A stretch of DNA of 64,000 bases from Salinibacterium sp. G-O1 (lineage in GTDB: Bacteria; Actinomycetota; Actinomycetes; Actinomycetales; Microbacteriaceae), in NCBI RefSeq assembly GCF_030063305.1, contig NZ_JASISV010000001.1, forward strand, positions 744,001-808,000, in the 5' to 3' direction. Shown here in pieces: positions 8,533-17,801 of the stretch; positions within the stretch are counted from its first letter, which is position 1; each line of letters starts with the position of its first letter. The position numbers were made by a program, and so were the translations under genes. Under the pieces are notes generated by a model, which did not search any database, had not been told where the DNA came from, and was given only the letters and a program-made list of their open reading frames with translations.

Positions 8533-10560
8533 CTACTCGGTTGTTCGGTTTTCGCGGATGACGGCGACGCCGCCGCCTCGCAACTCGAGTCGGCCAGCTG
8601 TGGCCTCCCCGGTAAGCAGGTCGGTGCCGTTTGCGGTCACGGAGACCGCGGATGCGCCGTGGTTGATGGCGAAGAGCCAGGTGTCTTCCCCATTCGATCT
8701 GCGCACGATTTCGAGGTCACCCGCTGGGCTGTCGGCGATGGCGAGATCTGCGTCGATTGCGATGGTCTCGAGCAACTCGAGAACGCCGGTCTCGCTGAGC
8801 GAGGTGCCGACGTAGTACGCGAAGCCCGAACCGACGGCACGGCGGGTGACGGCGGGTGAGCCCGCGGTCGGTCCCTCCGCGTACTCCGCGAGTACCTCGG
8901 CGCCGGCGGAGCGACCGAGTTCGCTGAAGATGCGGCCGACCCCGAAGCGCGAGAGGGTGGTCGTCTCGTTTTCACGCAGTGGGTAGAACTCCTCGATGCG
9001 TACTCCGAGCAGGTCGGTGAAAGCTCCGGGGTAGCCGCCGAGGCGGACGTGGTTGTCCTCGTCGACGATCCCGGAGAAGTAGGTGACGACGACGGTGCCC
9101 CCGGCTTCGGCGAATGCGCGAATGTTGTCGGCGCCGGCATCCGTCATCAGGTACTGCATGGGCACGATCACGGCGCGGTACGACGAGAGGTCGTCGGTGG
9201 CTGCACGGAAATCGGTCGTGACCTGCGCGCGGTAGAGGGCGTCGTGCCACAGTCGCGTCTCGGCCATCATGCTGAGATCGGTGCTCGGGTGCGAGTCGAG
9301 CTCGCTCGCCCAGCGCGAATCTGCATCATGGATGATCGCCACCGGTGCGTCGCTGACCCTCGAGCCGACCAGCTCCGAGATGCTGCGAAGAGCGGCGCCG
9401 AGTTCGACGACCTCCCGCCACACCCTCGAGTCGGTGCCACTGTGCGGGAGCATCGCGGAGTGGAACTTCTCTGAACCCGCCTCGGCGGCTCGCCACTGGA
9501 AGAACAGCACGGCGTCGGCTCCGCGGGCGACGTGCTGCATCGCGTTGCGCAGCATCTCGCCGGGCACCTTCGCAATGTTGCGCGGCTGCCAGTTGACGGC
9601 CGACGTGGAGTGCTCCATCAGGATCCACGGTGCGCCGCCAGCCAGGCCGCGCACGTAGTCGGAGTTCATGGCGAGGTCCTGGAAGTTGCGCGGGTCTTCC
9701 GCGACCAGGTAGTGATCGTTGGAGACGACATCCATCTGCTCGGCCCAGGCCGCATAGTCGAGCGGCTTGTCGAGACCCATGAAGAAGCCCATGAAGTTCG
9801 TGGTCACGGGGTGCGGCGACCGGTCCCGGATGATCTTGGCCTCAGCTTCGAAGCAGGCGAGAAGCTCATCAGACGAGAACCGCGCAAAGTCGAGGGCGTG
9901 GGTCGGGTTGACGAACGTGCCAGACAGGCGCGGGGGAGTGATCTCGCTGAATGAGTAGTAGTGCTGCGACCAGAAGGCCGTGCCCCAGGCGGCGTTGAGG
10001 GCATCGAGGTTCTCGTAGCGGTGCTCGAGCCAACGCTGGAATGCGGCACCCGATTCGTCGCAGTAGCAGGGCTGGTTGTGGCAGCCGTACTCGTTGTGTA
10101 CGTGCCACATCACCACAGCGGGATGCGATGCATAGCGATCCACGATCGCGGTGGTGAGGGCTGCGGCGGCGCGGCGGTAGTCCGGGCTCGATGCGCAGAA
10201 CGCCTGCCTCGAGCCGTATCCGAGCCGAACGCCCGTGGCGGTCACCGGCAGTGACTGCGGGTATTTGTGCGAGAACCACGGTGGCGGCGACGCGCTCGCG
10301 TTGGCGAGATCGACGCGGATGCCCGAACTGTGGAGCAGGTCGAGGATGCTGTCGAGCCAGCCGAACTCGTACTCACCCTCGGACGGCTCCAGCAGCGCCC
10401 AGCTGAAGATGCCGACACTGACCAGGTTGACTCCGGCCTCCGCCATGAGGGCGACGTCCTCCACCCAGACGGAGGGGTCCCACTGTTCGGGGTTGTAGTC
10501 GCCGCCGAAGCCGAAGGCCGGAACACCGTCGTCAGACAGACGGCTCGAAATGTACTGCAC
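8533..10560 (-). CDS. Beta-galactosidase, glycoside hydrolase family 42
   Basis: A 675-aa GH42 enzyme: TIM barrel, then a trimerisation domain (about 390-600) and a small beta domain. The acid/base Glu is in WHVHNEYG and the nucleophile Glu in WILMEHSTSAVNW. Cysteines in QAFCAS and CHNQPCYCDE match the structural zinc site of the family. The start is taken as GTG at 10560, four bases after the permease stop and preceded by AAGGGG; a GTG at 10581 inside the permease is less likely. GH42 enzymes act on lactose and on beta-galacto-oligosaccharides from galactans. It is the fourth gene of the operon, so it is co-regulated with uptake. Confidence 0.93.
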   Translation of the reverse strand: MQYISSRLSDDGVPAFGFGGDYNPEQWDPSVWVEDVALMAEAGVNLVSVGIFSWALLEPSEGEYEFGWLDSILDLLHSSGIRVDLANASASPPPWFSHKYPQSLPVTATGVRLGYGSRQAFCASSPDYRRAAAALTTAIVDRYASHPAVVMWHVHNEYGCHNQPCYCDESGAAFQRWLEHRYENLDALNAAWGTAFWSQHYYSFSEITPPRLSGTFVNPTHALDFARFSSDELLACFEAEAKIIRDRSPHPVTTNFMGFFMGLDKPLDYAAWAEQMDVVSNDHYLVAEDPRNFQDLAMNSDYVRGLAGGAPWILMEHSTSAVNWQPRNIAKVPGEMLRNAMQHVARGADAVLFFQWRAAEAGSEKFHSAMLPHSGTDSRVWREVVELGAALRSISELVGSRVSDAPVAIIHDADSRWASELDSHPSTDLSMMAETRLWHDALYRAQVTTDFRAATDDLSSYRAVIVPMQYLMTDAGADNIRAFAEAGGTVVVTYFSGIVDEDNHVRLGGYPGAFTDLLGVRIEEFYPLRENETTTLSRFGVGRIFSELGRSAGAEVLAEYAEGPTAGSPAVTRRAVGSGFAYYVGTSLSETGVLELLETIAIDADLAIADSPAGDLEIVRRSNGEDTWLFAINHGASAVSVTANGTDLLTGEATAGRLELRGGGVAVIRENRTTE

Positions 10561-10564
10561 GAAG

Positions 10565-11488
10565 TTACCCCTTGCTCGCACCCAGGGTCAGTCCGGCAAC
10601 GAACTGGCGCTGTAGCGCGAGGTAAATGATGAGAGTCGGTATCACGGTGATGATGGCACCCGCAGCCATCAGGTTGTAATTCGAGAGGAATTGCCCTTGC
10701 AGGTTATTGAGGCCGGTCGTGACCGGCAGCAGGTTTCCGCTCTGGATGAACAGCAGAGGCCAGAAGAAGTCGTTGTAGATCCAGATGACCTCGAGGGTGC
10801 CGAGCGCGGCAAGTGCCGGGCGGGTGAGGGGCATGATGATCGCCCAGTACTGGCGCCAGACCCCGGCGCCATCGACAAACGCGGCCTCCGTGATGTCGTG
10901 CGGAAGTGCCTTCATGTAGTTCGAGAGCACAAAGGTGCAGAACCCGATCTGGAAAGCCGTGTCGACAGCGATGACGGCGAAATAGGTGTTCAGCAGGCTG
11001 CCGGACCCACTCACGCTGTATGGCAGTTCAAAGTTCTTGAACATCTGGAACAGCGGTGCGGCGAGAACCTGCGGTGGCAGCAGGTTGCCGGCGGTGAACA
11101 TGATCAGCAGAGTCACGTTGAACTTCCAGCTGAACCGGCTCACCGCGAACGCCATCATCGAGGCGAAGAGGAGAGTGAAGATCACGCTCGGGACCACGAT
11201 GATGAGTGAGTTGGTCAGCAGTGATGCGAACCCTCCCTGCGTCCAGGCCGTGGCGAAGTTGTCGAAGTTGAACGCTCCGCCGAAGCTGAAGTAGCCGAAC
11301 TTATCCGTGTCGGCCTTGGGGCGCAGTGCGGTGAACATCGCCCAGCCGAGCGGGATCAACCACAGCACCGACATGATGATGAGGAAGAGGTGGATTCCAT
11401 AGCGGGGACGGGCGAGCGAGCCGGGCTTGCCGCGCCGCGGGGTCGTGGCGCCGGCCGGAGCGGCAGCGCGGGTAGTTGTAGTTGACAT
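10565..11488 (-). CDS. Sugar ABC transporter permease, MalG/GanQ type
   Basis: A 307-aa inner-membrane protein with six predicted helices and the permease EAA loop, visible as EAAFVDGAGVWRQYWAIIMPLTRP minus its ends, near residues 200-223. This is a carbohydrate-uptake-1 (CUT1) permease that pairs with the MalF-type protein upstream. Its ATG overlaps the upstream stop by one base (ATGA), so the two are translationally coupled. No ATPase gene is in the cluster; CUT1 systems in actinomycetes commonly share an MsiK-type ATPase encoded elsewhere. A galactoside or galacto-oligosaccharide substrate is inferred from the two galactosidases. Confidence 0.9.
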   Translation of the reverse strand: MSTTTTRAAAPAGATTPRRGKPGSLARPRYGIHLFLIIMSVLWLIPLGWAMFTALRPKADTDKFGYFSFGGAFNFDNFATAWTQGGFASLLTNSLIIVVPSVIFTLLFASMMAFAVSRFSWKFNVTLLIMFTAGNLLPPQVLAAPLFQMFKNFELPYSVSGSGSLLNTYFAVIAVDTAFQIGFCTFVLSNYMKALPHDITEAAFVDGAGVWRQYWAIIMPLTRPALAALGTLEVIWIYNDFFWPLLFIQSGNLLPVTTGLNNLQGQFLSNYNLMAAGAIITVIPTLIIYLALQRQFVAGLTLGASKG

Positions 11489-12438
11489 CAGGCGTCCTTC
11501 TTGAAGGTGCGACTCAGGTAGATGACGATGGGCACGAGCGACACGACGAGAAGGATCGCGGCCAGCGCAGACCCGACGCCGATGACCTGGCCCTCACCCA
11601 CAAGGTTCTGGATGACGAGGGCGCTGATGAGCTCAAGCCCGTTCGTGCCCCTGTTGATGATGTAGACGATGTCGAAGGCCCTCAACGACTCGATGATCGT
11701 GATCACGACGATCACGATGTTGATGGGTCGCATGACGGGGAAGATGATCCTGAAGAAGGTCTGCACCGCGTTGGCGCCGTCGAGGGATGCTGCCTCGCGC
11801 AGCGAAGCGTCGACGCCCTTGAGGCCCGCCAGATACAGGATCATGACGTAACCGGCATGGCGCCAGGTCGCAGCGATCAGGGCGGCCCAGATGTTCACAT
11901 CCGGGTTTCCGAACCAGTCGACCGCCTGCGGGGTTCCCGAGGTGCCCAATAGGAAGTTGAGCAGCCCGTTGTTCTGGGAGTAGAACAACTGCCAGATGAC
12001 ACCAATCAGAACGAGAGACAACATCACGGGAGCAAAGAAGATGCTCTGGTAGATGCGGCTTCCACGAATGTTCTGATCGAGCAGGATCGCCAGCAGCAGC
12101 CCGAGAGGGGTAGCGATGACTGCGAGGAACACAAGCCACAGCACGTTGTGCTGCAGGGCGGGCCAGAAGGGCGGATAGTCCTGAAGGATGAAGGTGTAGT
12201 TCGCGAGACCGGCGGGGCGTATGTCGGAGAACGCGAGACCGTTCCAGCGGACGAACGAGAGAAGCACCGAAATGATGGTGGGGATCCAGATCAGGACGAG
12301 CTGGATGAGGGTGGGCACGAACACCATCGCCGCGAGGACGACCTTGTCGCGCCGTGTGAGGAGGCTGTAGCGGCGGCGGAGGCCGGAGGGCTTTGCCCCT
12401 CCGGCCTTCGCCTGTGCGTCACCCGTGATGACGGACAT
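11488..12438 (-). CDS. Sugar ABC transporter permease, MalF/GanP type
   Basis: A 316-aa permease with six predicted membrane helices and the EAA loop REAASLDGANAVQTFFRII near residues 215-235. It forms the membrane channel with the MalG-type protein downstream and receives sugar from the lipoprotein encoded just upstream (11-base gap). It has no large periplasmic P2 loop, unlike the MalF encoded at 19089, so the two CUT1 systems in this window are of different subtypes. The galactoside substrate is inferred from the operon. Confidence 0.9.
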   Translation of the reverse strand: MSVITGDAQAKAGGAKPSGLRRRYSLLTRRDKVVLAAMVFVPTLIQLVLIWIPTIISVLLSFVRWNGLAFSDIRPAGLANYTFILQDYPPFWPALQHNVLWLVFLAVIATPLGLLLAILLDQNIRGSRIYQSIFFAPVMLSLVLIGVIWQLFYSQNNGLLNFLLGTSGTPQAVDWFGNPDVNIWAALIAATWRHAGYVMILYLAGLKGVDASLREAASLDGANAVQTFFRIIFPVMRPINIVIVVITIIESLRAFDIVYIINRGTNGLELISALVIQNLVGEGQVIGVGSALAAILLVVSLVPIVIYLSRTFKKDA

Positions 12439-12449
12439 GGGGTTGAACC

Positions 12450-13760
12450 TTACTGGGCCGCGTACAGGGCGGTTGCCTGCGCTTCGAGGTTGGCGGTGTC
12501 GATCGTTCCATCCTTCAGGAAGCCCTGCAGCGCGGGGATCATAACGTTGTTCGCCATGGCGGGCAGTGCATCGCGGTCGAAGAACTGGCTGACCGATTTG
12601 GCGTCGGAAATGACACCGGCGAGCTTCTTGTTGAATTCGGTGTACGACGAGGTGTCGGCATCCTTCACCGTCATCAGGTTCGCTGTGTCGACGGAGAAGT
12701 ACGCCTCCTGGCCGGCCGCAGTTCCCATGAACGCAAGGAAGTCGCGTGCAGCCTGGTTCTCGCCGCCGCGCTTGGTCAGCATGAGTCCGTCGATCGGAGC
12801 CTCGACGGCCTCCCTGCCTTCAACCGCGATCTCGGGGAACGGGAAGAAGTCGATGTCGGCGAGCACGGCCGGGTCGGTGAACTGCTGGGTGACGAACGAG
12901 CCGAGCAGGTACATGCCGGCAGAGCCGTCACCAAGCGACTGCGCGCCTTCCTGCCACGTCATACCGAGGGCGTTCGTGGACTGGAACGGGAGCAGCTGCT
13001 TCCAGTTGTCGAACACGTCCTTGACCTTCTGCTGGTCCCACGACTCTTCGTGTGCGCAGAGGTCGACGTGGAACTGGTAGCCGTTGGTGCGCATGTTGAT
13101 GTAGTCGAATGTGCCCATCGCGGGCCATCCGTCTTTATCAGCGAACGCGATCGGGGTCATGCCGTCTGACTGCATCTGCTTCGACAGCGCGATGAGCTCG
13201 TCGAACGTGGTGGGCTCGGTGTAGCCCTTTTCGGCCCACACGCTCTTGCGGTAGAAGAAGCCCCAGGGGTAGTTGTAGTTCGGCACGAAGTACTTCTTGC
13301 CGTCGGCTGCTTCCGATGCGAGCGCGAGCCCCTCACCGTAGTTGCCACCGATTGTTTCCCACACGTCGTCGATGGGGGCTACGAGGCCCTTGTCGGCGTA
13401 GTAACGCATGCGGTAACCGGCGAACCACGTGAACATGTCGTCGGGAGCGCCCTGAAGGTAGGTGTTGATGTTGTTCTGGAAGTCGTTGTGGGCCACCGTG
13501 TTGGTGGTGATCTCGACACCGGACTGCTTCTGGAAGGCCTCGACGACTGCCGCGTATGCACGCTTTGGCACATCATCGGAAGAACCGGAGCCGAAGGTAG
13601 CGGTCTTCGACGCTGCTCCGCCTCCCGTGCTGCCGCCGGTCGGCGAGCATGCCGCGAGTGCGGTGATGGTCGCTGCGCTGAGTGCGCCGCCCATCAGTAC
13701 GCGGCGGCTGACCTGAGTTTCGGCGATCTTTCCGAAGGCACTGGCTTTGTCAAATGACAT
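12450..13760 (-). CDS. Extracellular sugar-binding lipoprotein of the galactoside ABC transporter
   Basis: A 436-aa solute-binding protein, first gene of the operon. The N-terminus has a possible twin-arginine motif (SRRVLMGG, residues 18-25) followed by a lipobox LAAC, with the lipidated Cys near residue 38, so it is anchored outside the membrane. The body is a family 1 binding protein with aromatic residues typical of sugar sites (for example MFTWFAGYRMRYY). AAAGGAG lies nine bases before the ATG. The preceding 166-base gap carries the TACACGTGTA palindrome and probably the operon promoter. The ligand (lactose, galactobiose or raffinose type) is not decidable from sequence. Confidence 0.9.
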   Translation of the reverse strand: MSFDKASAFGKIAETQVSRRVLMGGALSAATITALAACSPTGGSTGGGAASKTATFGSGSSDDVPKRAYAAVVEAFQKQSGVEITTNTVAHNDFQNNINTYLQGAPDDMFTWFAGYRMRYYADKGLVAPIDDVWETIGGNYGEGLALASEAADGKKYFVPNYNYPWGFFYRKSVWAEKGYTEPTTFDELIALSKQMQSDGMTPIAFADKDGWPAMGTFDYINMRTNGYQFHVDLCAHEESWDQQKVKDVFDNWKQLLPFQSTNALGMTWQEGAQSLGDGSAGMYLLGSFVTQQFTDPAVLADIDFFPFPEIAVEGREAVEAPIDGLMLTKRGGENQAARDFLAFMGTAAGQEAYFSVDTANLMTVKDADTSSYTEFNKKLAGVISDAKSVSQFFDRDALPAMANNVMIPALQGFLKDGTIDTANLEAQATALYAAQ

Positions 13761-13888
13761 CGTGAATTACTCCTTTGTAATGTGATTTTCTTCAGGATCG
13801 ATACAAGAAACCTGAACGTGCAGCGGCTTTCGAGTGGCCGTGATTCTCGATGTTGTGACGCGGCCGACCGAATGTCCACGGCTCAATA

Positions 13889-13898
13889 TACACGTGTA
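13889..13898. promoter_or_regulatory. Palindromic candidate operator of the galactoside operon
   Basis: TACACGTGTA is a perfect 10-bp palindrome with a central CG, as LacI-family operators have. It lies in the gap between the LacI gene (same strand, ending at 13927) and the binding-protein gene. Reading on the minus strand, TTGTTC lies 18-20 nt before TGTATA/TATATT, so the palindrome sits between a possible -35 and -10. The match is based on position and symmetry only. Confidence 0.45.
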
Positions 13899-13926
13899 GA
13901 TGTCCGGTGGGAACAACCAATAAAAA

Positions 13927-14946
13927 TCAGGTGGGAACGCATCCACACGACTCGCGAATCACCAGATCGGCAGTGAAAGAGATGTGGTGCAGGTCGACCT
14001 GCTCCCGTGCCGTGAGGGCGTCGATGGCCGCTGCTGCCATCTCGATGACGGGCTGATGCATTGCCGTCAGCGGTGGCCAGGTGAACTCCGATTCGACCGA
14101 CCCATCGAATGTGACTACCGCAACGTCCTCAGGTACTCGAACTCCGTGCTCGTGCAGAGCCCTGAGCAGCCCTACCGCCTGGAGGTCAGACGTGACGTAA
14201 ATGGCGGTCGGGACGACCGTCATGGCCATCATCGCTTTTCCGGCAATGTATCCACCCTCGCGGGTGTATTGCTCGAAGACAATCGGCCCCTTCTCGAGGT
14301 CCGCGGCCTCGAGTGCATCGGACCAGCCCGCCCTACGATCGGTCGTGGATACGCTTTCGGCGTCGCCGCAGATCAGGGCGACACTCTTATGGCCATGCCC
14401 GATGAGGTGTTCAACAGCCACCCGCGATGCTTCCCGGAAATTCACACCGAGGCTCGCGACACCCGGCATGGGTCGCGCGCGGTCCAGAAGCACAAGGGAG
14501 ATTCCCGCCGCCTGCACGCCGGCCACATCGGGATGATCCTCGTTGCTCGCCCACAACAGCCCGTCAACCTGGCGAGAGAGCATCTTGCCGACGAGTTCAT
14601 CTTCATGCTCATGCGTCCCGGCAGAGTTGATGAAAATGATGGACAGGCCTTTGGTGGCAGCAGCTCGCTCGATCGCGCGCGCGAACTCCGCGAAATAGGG
14701 GTTGGTGTTGTCTGAAATGACGAGCCCGATGATCTCGCTGACACCACGCTTGAGGGCACGAGCGGTGGCGTTGGGTCGGTACTGGAGTTCCTGGATGGCG
14801 TCCAGTACCCGATCGCGGGTCTCTGGCGCGACATTGCGCGGACCCGAATTGACGACATAGCTGACCACGGCGCTGCTCACCCCAGCGAGATCGGCGACAT
14901 CCTGGCGCGTGACCCCGGAACGCCGAGGGTGGGGCGAAGTCGCCAT
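13927..14946 (-). CDS. LacI-family repressor of the galactoside operon
   Basis: A 339-aa LacI/GalR protein. The helix-turn-helix and hinge are at residues 12-60 (TRQDVADLAGVSSAVVSYVV; YRPNATARALKRG), followed by a periplasmic-binding-protein-like ligand domain. The C-terminal end contains a Cys (ESCGCVPT). The gene lies directly upstream of, and on the same strand as, the galactoside ABC operon, so it probably represses that operon until a galactoside binds. An alternative is that it belongs to a larger regulon; the ligand cannot be read from the sequence. Confidence 0.9.
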   Translation of the reverse strand: MATSPHPRRSGVTRQDVADLAGVSSAVVSYVVNSGPRNVAPETRDRVLDAIQELQYRPNATARALKRGVSEIIGLVISDNTNPYFAEFARAIERAAATKGLSIIFINSAGTHEHEDELVGKMLSRQVDGLLWASNEDHPDVAGVQAAGISLVLLDRARPMPGVASLGVNFREASRVAVEHLIGHGHKSVALICGDAESVSTTDRRAGWSDALEAADLEKGPIVFEQYTREGGYIAGKAMMAMTVVPTAIYVTSDLQAVGLLRALHEHGVRVPEDVAVVTFDGSVESEFTWPPLTAMHQPVIEMAAAAIDALTAREQVDLHHISFTADLVIRESCGCVPT

Positions 14947-15060
14947 GGTCTTCTTTCTGGGAAGGATCCGTTGTGAGAGGGTGTCTCGAATCGTACAGGC
15001 ATGTCAGTTCGTGACGCTGGACCCCGCCCGACAGTAGCCCGCTGGTAGATTTGGGCCACC

Positions 15061-16425
15061 ATGAAGTACGCGAACAGCATCCTCGACCTTGTCGGCAACA
15101 CCCCACTTGTGCGCCTCAACAGCGTCACCGAGGGCATCGCCGCCACGGTGCTCGCCAAGATCGAATACCTGAATCCCGGGGGCTCGTCGAAAGACCGCAT
15201 CGCCACCCGCATCATCGACGACGCTGAAGCGAAGGGCCTGCTGAAGCCTGGCGGCACCATTGTGGAGCCGACCAGCGGCAACACGGGCGTCGGGCTCGCG
15301 CTTGTCGCGCAGCAGCGCGGGTACCACTGCATCTTCGTGCTGCCCGACAAGGTGGGCGAAGACAAGCGCAACGTGCTGACCGCCTACGGCGCGGAAATCG
15401 TGGTGACGCCCACAGCGGTTGCCCCCGACAGCCCCGAGTCGTACTACTCGGTGTCGGATCGACTCGCCCGCGACATCCCCGGTGCCTTCAAGCCGAACCA
15501 GTACGCGAACCCAAACGGGCCCCTGAGCCACTATGAGACCACCGGGCCCGAGATCTGGCGGGACACCGAGGGCAAGATCACCCACTTTGTCGCCGGAGTG
15601 GGCACGGGCGGCACGATCAGCGGAGTCGGGCGGTACCTCAAGGAGGTGTCCAACGGCGGCGTACACATCATCGGTGCCGACCCGGAAGGCTCGGTGTACT
15701 CCGGAGGAACTGGTCGGCCGTACCTCGTCGAGGGTGTGGGCGAAGACTTCTGGCCTGAGGCGTACGACCCGAGCGTCGTCGATGAGGTCATCGCGTCATC
15801 CGATGCCGAATCGTTTGACCTGACACGCAGGCTCGCTCGCGAGGAAGGCCTGCTCGTGGGCGGCTCGAGCGGGATGGCGGTCGCCTCTGCACTGAAGGCT
15901 GCCGCCTCGCTCAGCGCCGACGACGTCATGGTCATCCTGCTGCCGGATGGTGGGCGCGGATACCTCGGCAAGATTTTCAATGACAAGTGGATGCGGTCAT
16001 ACGGATTCGCGTCCGTCACCGACGAGAAGACAGTTGGCGACATCGTGCGCTCGAAAACCGGCCTGCTGCCCGAACTCGTGCACGTGCATCCCACCGACAC
16101 CGTGCGTGATGCCATCGAGATCATGACGAAGTACGAGGTGTCGCAGATGCCGGTGCTCACGGCAGAACCACCCGTGGTGATGGGCGAGGTGAGCGGCGCG
16201 GTCGACGAGCGCTCCCTCATGGACGCCGTGTTCACCGGCGGGGCGAAGATGACCGACGCCGTTCGGGAATTCGTGGGAGCGCCTCTGGGTTTGATCGGTG
16301 TGCATGAACCGGTAAGCGCGGCACGAACAGCACTGGCTAGCGCCGATGCTCTTCTTGTCACCGAGGGCGGAAAACCCGTCGCGGTGCTTACCCGGCATGA
16401 CCTGCTGACCTTCCTCAGCGCCTGA
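15061..16425 (+). CDS. cbs: Cystathionine beta-synthase
   Basis: A 454-aa PLP enzyme of fold type II that condenses serine and homocysteine to cystathionine, the first step of reverse transsulfuration. The Schiff-base lysine is Lys44 in GGSSKDRIA, and the phosphate-binding loop SGNTGVGLA is near residue 77. Two CBS domains follow (about 330-450), as in mammalian and actinobacterial enzymes. Domain content separates it from plain cysteine synthase, which is about 310 aa. The ATG has no good ribosome-binding site; TAGATT (15046-15051) lies nine bases before it. It forms an operon with the gamma-synthase gene 17 bases downstream. Confidence 0.93.
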   Translation: MKYANSILDLVGNTPLVRLNSVTEGIAATVLAKIEYLNPGGSSKDRIATRIIDDAEAKGLLKPGGTIVEPTSGNTGVGLALVAQQRGYHCIFVLPDKVGEDKRNVLTAYGAEIVVTPTAVAPDSPESYYSVSDRLARDIPGAFKPNQYANPNGPLSHYETTGPEIWRDTEGKITHFVAGVGTGGTISGVGRYLKEVSNGGVHIIGADPEGSVYSGGTGRPYLVEGVGEDFWPEAYDPSVVDEVIASSDAESFDLTRRLAREEGLLVGGSSGMAVASALKAAASLSADDVMVILLPDGGRGYLGKIFNDKWMRSYGFASVTDEKTVGDIVRSKTGLLPELVHVHPTDTVRDAIEIMTKYEVSQMPVLTAEPPVVMGEVSGAVDERSLMDAVFTGGAKMTDAVREFVGAPLGLIGVHEPVSAARTALASADALLVTEGGKPVAVLTRHDLLTFLSA

Positions 16426-16442
16426 ACTTCGAAAAGAGCCCC

Positions 16443-17597
16443 GTGAACGACGACTACTCCTTCTCTACCCGCGCGATTCACGCCGGCCAGGAATTCGACC
16501 CGACCACGGGAGCCGTTGTGCCTCCGATCTACATGACGTCGACCTTCGTGCAGGACGGCATCGGTGGATTCAGGGGCGGCTACGAGTACGCGCGCGGTGG
16601 TAACCCCACGCGAGACTCGCTGCAGACGCTTCTCGCCTCGCTCGAAGGTGCACGTCACGCCTACAGCTTCGCATCCGGTCTCGCCGCCGAAGACACCCTG
16701 CTGCGTGCGCTGCTGACGCCGGGCGATCACATCGTGATGGGCAACGACGTGTACGGCGGCACCCACCGTCTGGTCAATCGGGTGCACGTGCCGTGGGGCG
16801 TATCGCTCTCGACGGTCGACATGGGTGATCTGGATGCGGTGCGCGCGGCCATCCGCCCCGGCACCACAAAGGTGCTCTGGGTCGAGACCCCCAGCAACCC
16901 GCTGATGAAGATCAGTGACATCGCAGCTCTCTCTGCTGTTGCCCACGAACTCGACGTGATCGTTGTGGTCGACAACACCTTCGCGTCGCCCTACCTGCAG
17001 CAGCCGCTGTCGCTCGGCGCCGACGTGGTCGTGCACTCGACAACCAAGTACATCGGTGGCCATTCCGATGTGCTGGGTGGCGCCCTCGTGCTCAACGACG
17101 ACGAGATCGCCGAGAAGGTCGGATTCCTGCAGTTCGCCGTCGGCGCGGTGTCCAGCCCCATGGATGCCTGGCTCACCGTGCGAGGGATCAAGACCCTGGC
17201 CGTGCGATCCGAACGGCACTCGTTAAATGCTCAGACCATCGCAGAGGCTCTGGTGGGGCATCCGAAGCTCGACGCCGTCTACTACCCGGGCCTGACGACC
17301 CACCCCGGCCACAAGATCGCCGCGAAACAGATGAAAGCATTCGGCGGCATGCTGTCTGTCGCGCTCAGCGGCGGCTCGGCGGCGGCTCGCGCCTTCGCGG
17401 AAGCGACCACACTGTTCCAGCTGGCCGAATCGCTGGGAGGAGTCGAGTCGCTGATCGGGTACCCCTCCGAGATGACGCATGCGTCGGTTCGGGGCACCGA
17501 GCTCGAGGTACCGGAGAACGTCGTACGGCTCTCGGTCGGCATCGAGGATGTCGATGACCTACTAGCCGACGTGCTGGAATCGCTCGACCGTCTGTAG
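16443..17597 (+). CDS. metB: Cystathionine gamma-synthase / gamma-lyase
   Basis: A 384-aa fold-type I PLP enzyme of the Cys/Met metabolism family. The PLP lysine is Lys202 in STTKYIGGHSD; RGGNPTRDSL and the VDNTFASPYLQQP segment are conserved. The start is GTG at 16443. Gamma-synthase (forward transsulfuration) and gamma-lyase (reverse) cannot be separated reliably by sequence. Its operon with cbs favours a reverse path from homocysteine to cysteine, while databases usually label such actinobacterial proteins MetB. A hairpin follows the stop codon at 17612-17629. Confidence 0.88.
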   Translation: MNDDYSFSTRAIHAGQEFDPTTGAVVPPIYMTSTFVQDGIGGFRGGYEYARGGNPTRDSLQTLLASLEGARHAYSFASGLAAEDTLLRALLTPGDHIVMGNDVYGGTHRLVNRVHVPWGVSLSTVDMGDLDAVRAAIRPGTTKVLWVETPSNPLMKISDIAALSAVAHELDVIVVVDNTFASPYLQQPLSLGADVVVHSTTKYIGGHSDVLGGALVLNDDEIAEKVGFLQFAVGAVSSPMDAWLTVRGIKTLAVRSERHSLNAQTIAEALVGHPKLDAVYYPGLTTHPGHKIAAKQMKAFGGMLSVALSGGSAAARAFAEATTLFQLAESLGGVESLIGYPSEMTHASVRGTELEVPENVVRLSVGIEDVDDLLADVLESLDRL

Positions 17598-17611
17598 CTT
17601 TCCCTCGCAAA

Positions 17612-17629
17612 CCTGACACGACTGTCAGG
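17612..17629 (+). terminator. Hairpin after metB, possible terminator
   Basis: CCTGACA and TGTCAGG form a perfect 7-bp stem with a CGAC loop, 14 bases after the metB stop. No U-tract follows, so intrinsic termination is uncertain; it could instead be a protein-binding site upstream of the malE promoter. Confidence 0.4.
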
Positions 17630-17633
17630 AGGG

Positions 17634-17675
17634 TTGTCTACCCCCGCTCCAGAGGGTAGTGTCGCAAGCGCTTGC
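17634..17675 (+). promoter_or_regulatory. malE promoter with LacI-type operator
   Basis: TTGTCT (17634-17639) and TAGTGT (17657-17662) are separated by 17 bases. GCAAGCGCTTGC (17664-17675) is a perfect 12-bp palindrome where the transcript should start. Its central CG and AAGCGCTT core are typical of LacI-family sites controlling sugar operons. A repressor bound there would block initiation. The nearest candidate regulator is the LacI protein encoded at 21606. Confidence 0.65.
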
Positions 17676-17801
17676 ACAACGCGAGAACTTCGAAAGAACG
17701 GCCTTTCGGCGCATGACTGCCCACCCGGGCGCAGCACACCGGGTGATCCTGGCGATCATCGGCCCTGGCCGGTCGATCGACGACACAGGAAGGCAACACC
17801 A

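Noticed and set aside
15531-17219. 562-codon minus-strand frame opposite cbs and metB
   Set aside because: Long antisense frames are expected from strong G/C bias at third positions; it has no motif and covers two well-identified enzymes.
17634-17801. N-terminal extension of malE to the ATG at 17634
   Set aside because: The stretch contains the promoter and palindrome, and would hide the signal peptide; ATG 17802 has AGGAAGG and starts the lipoprotein signal.
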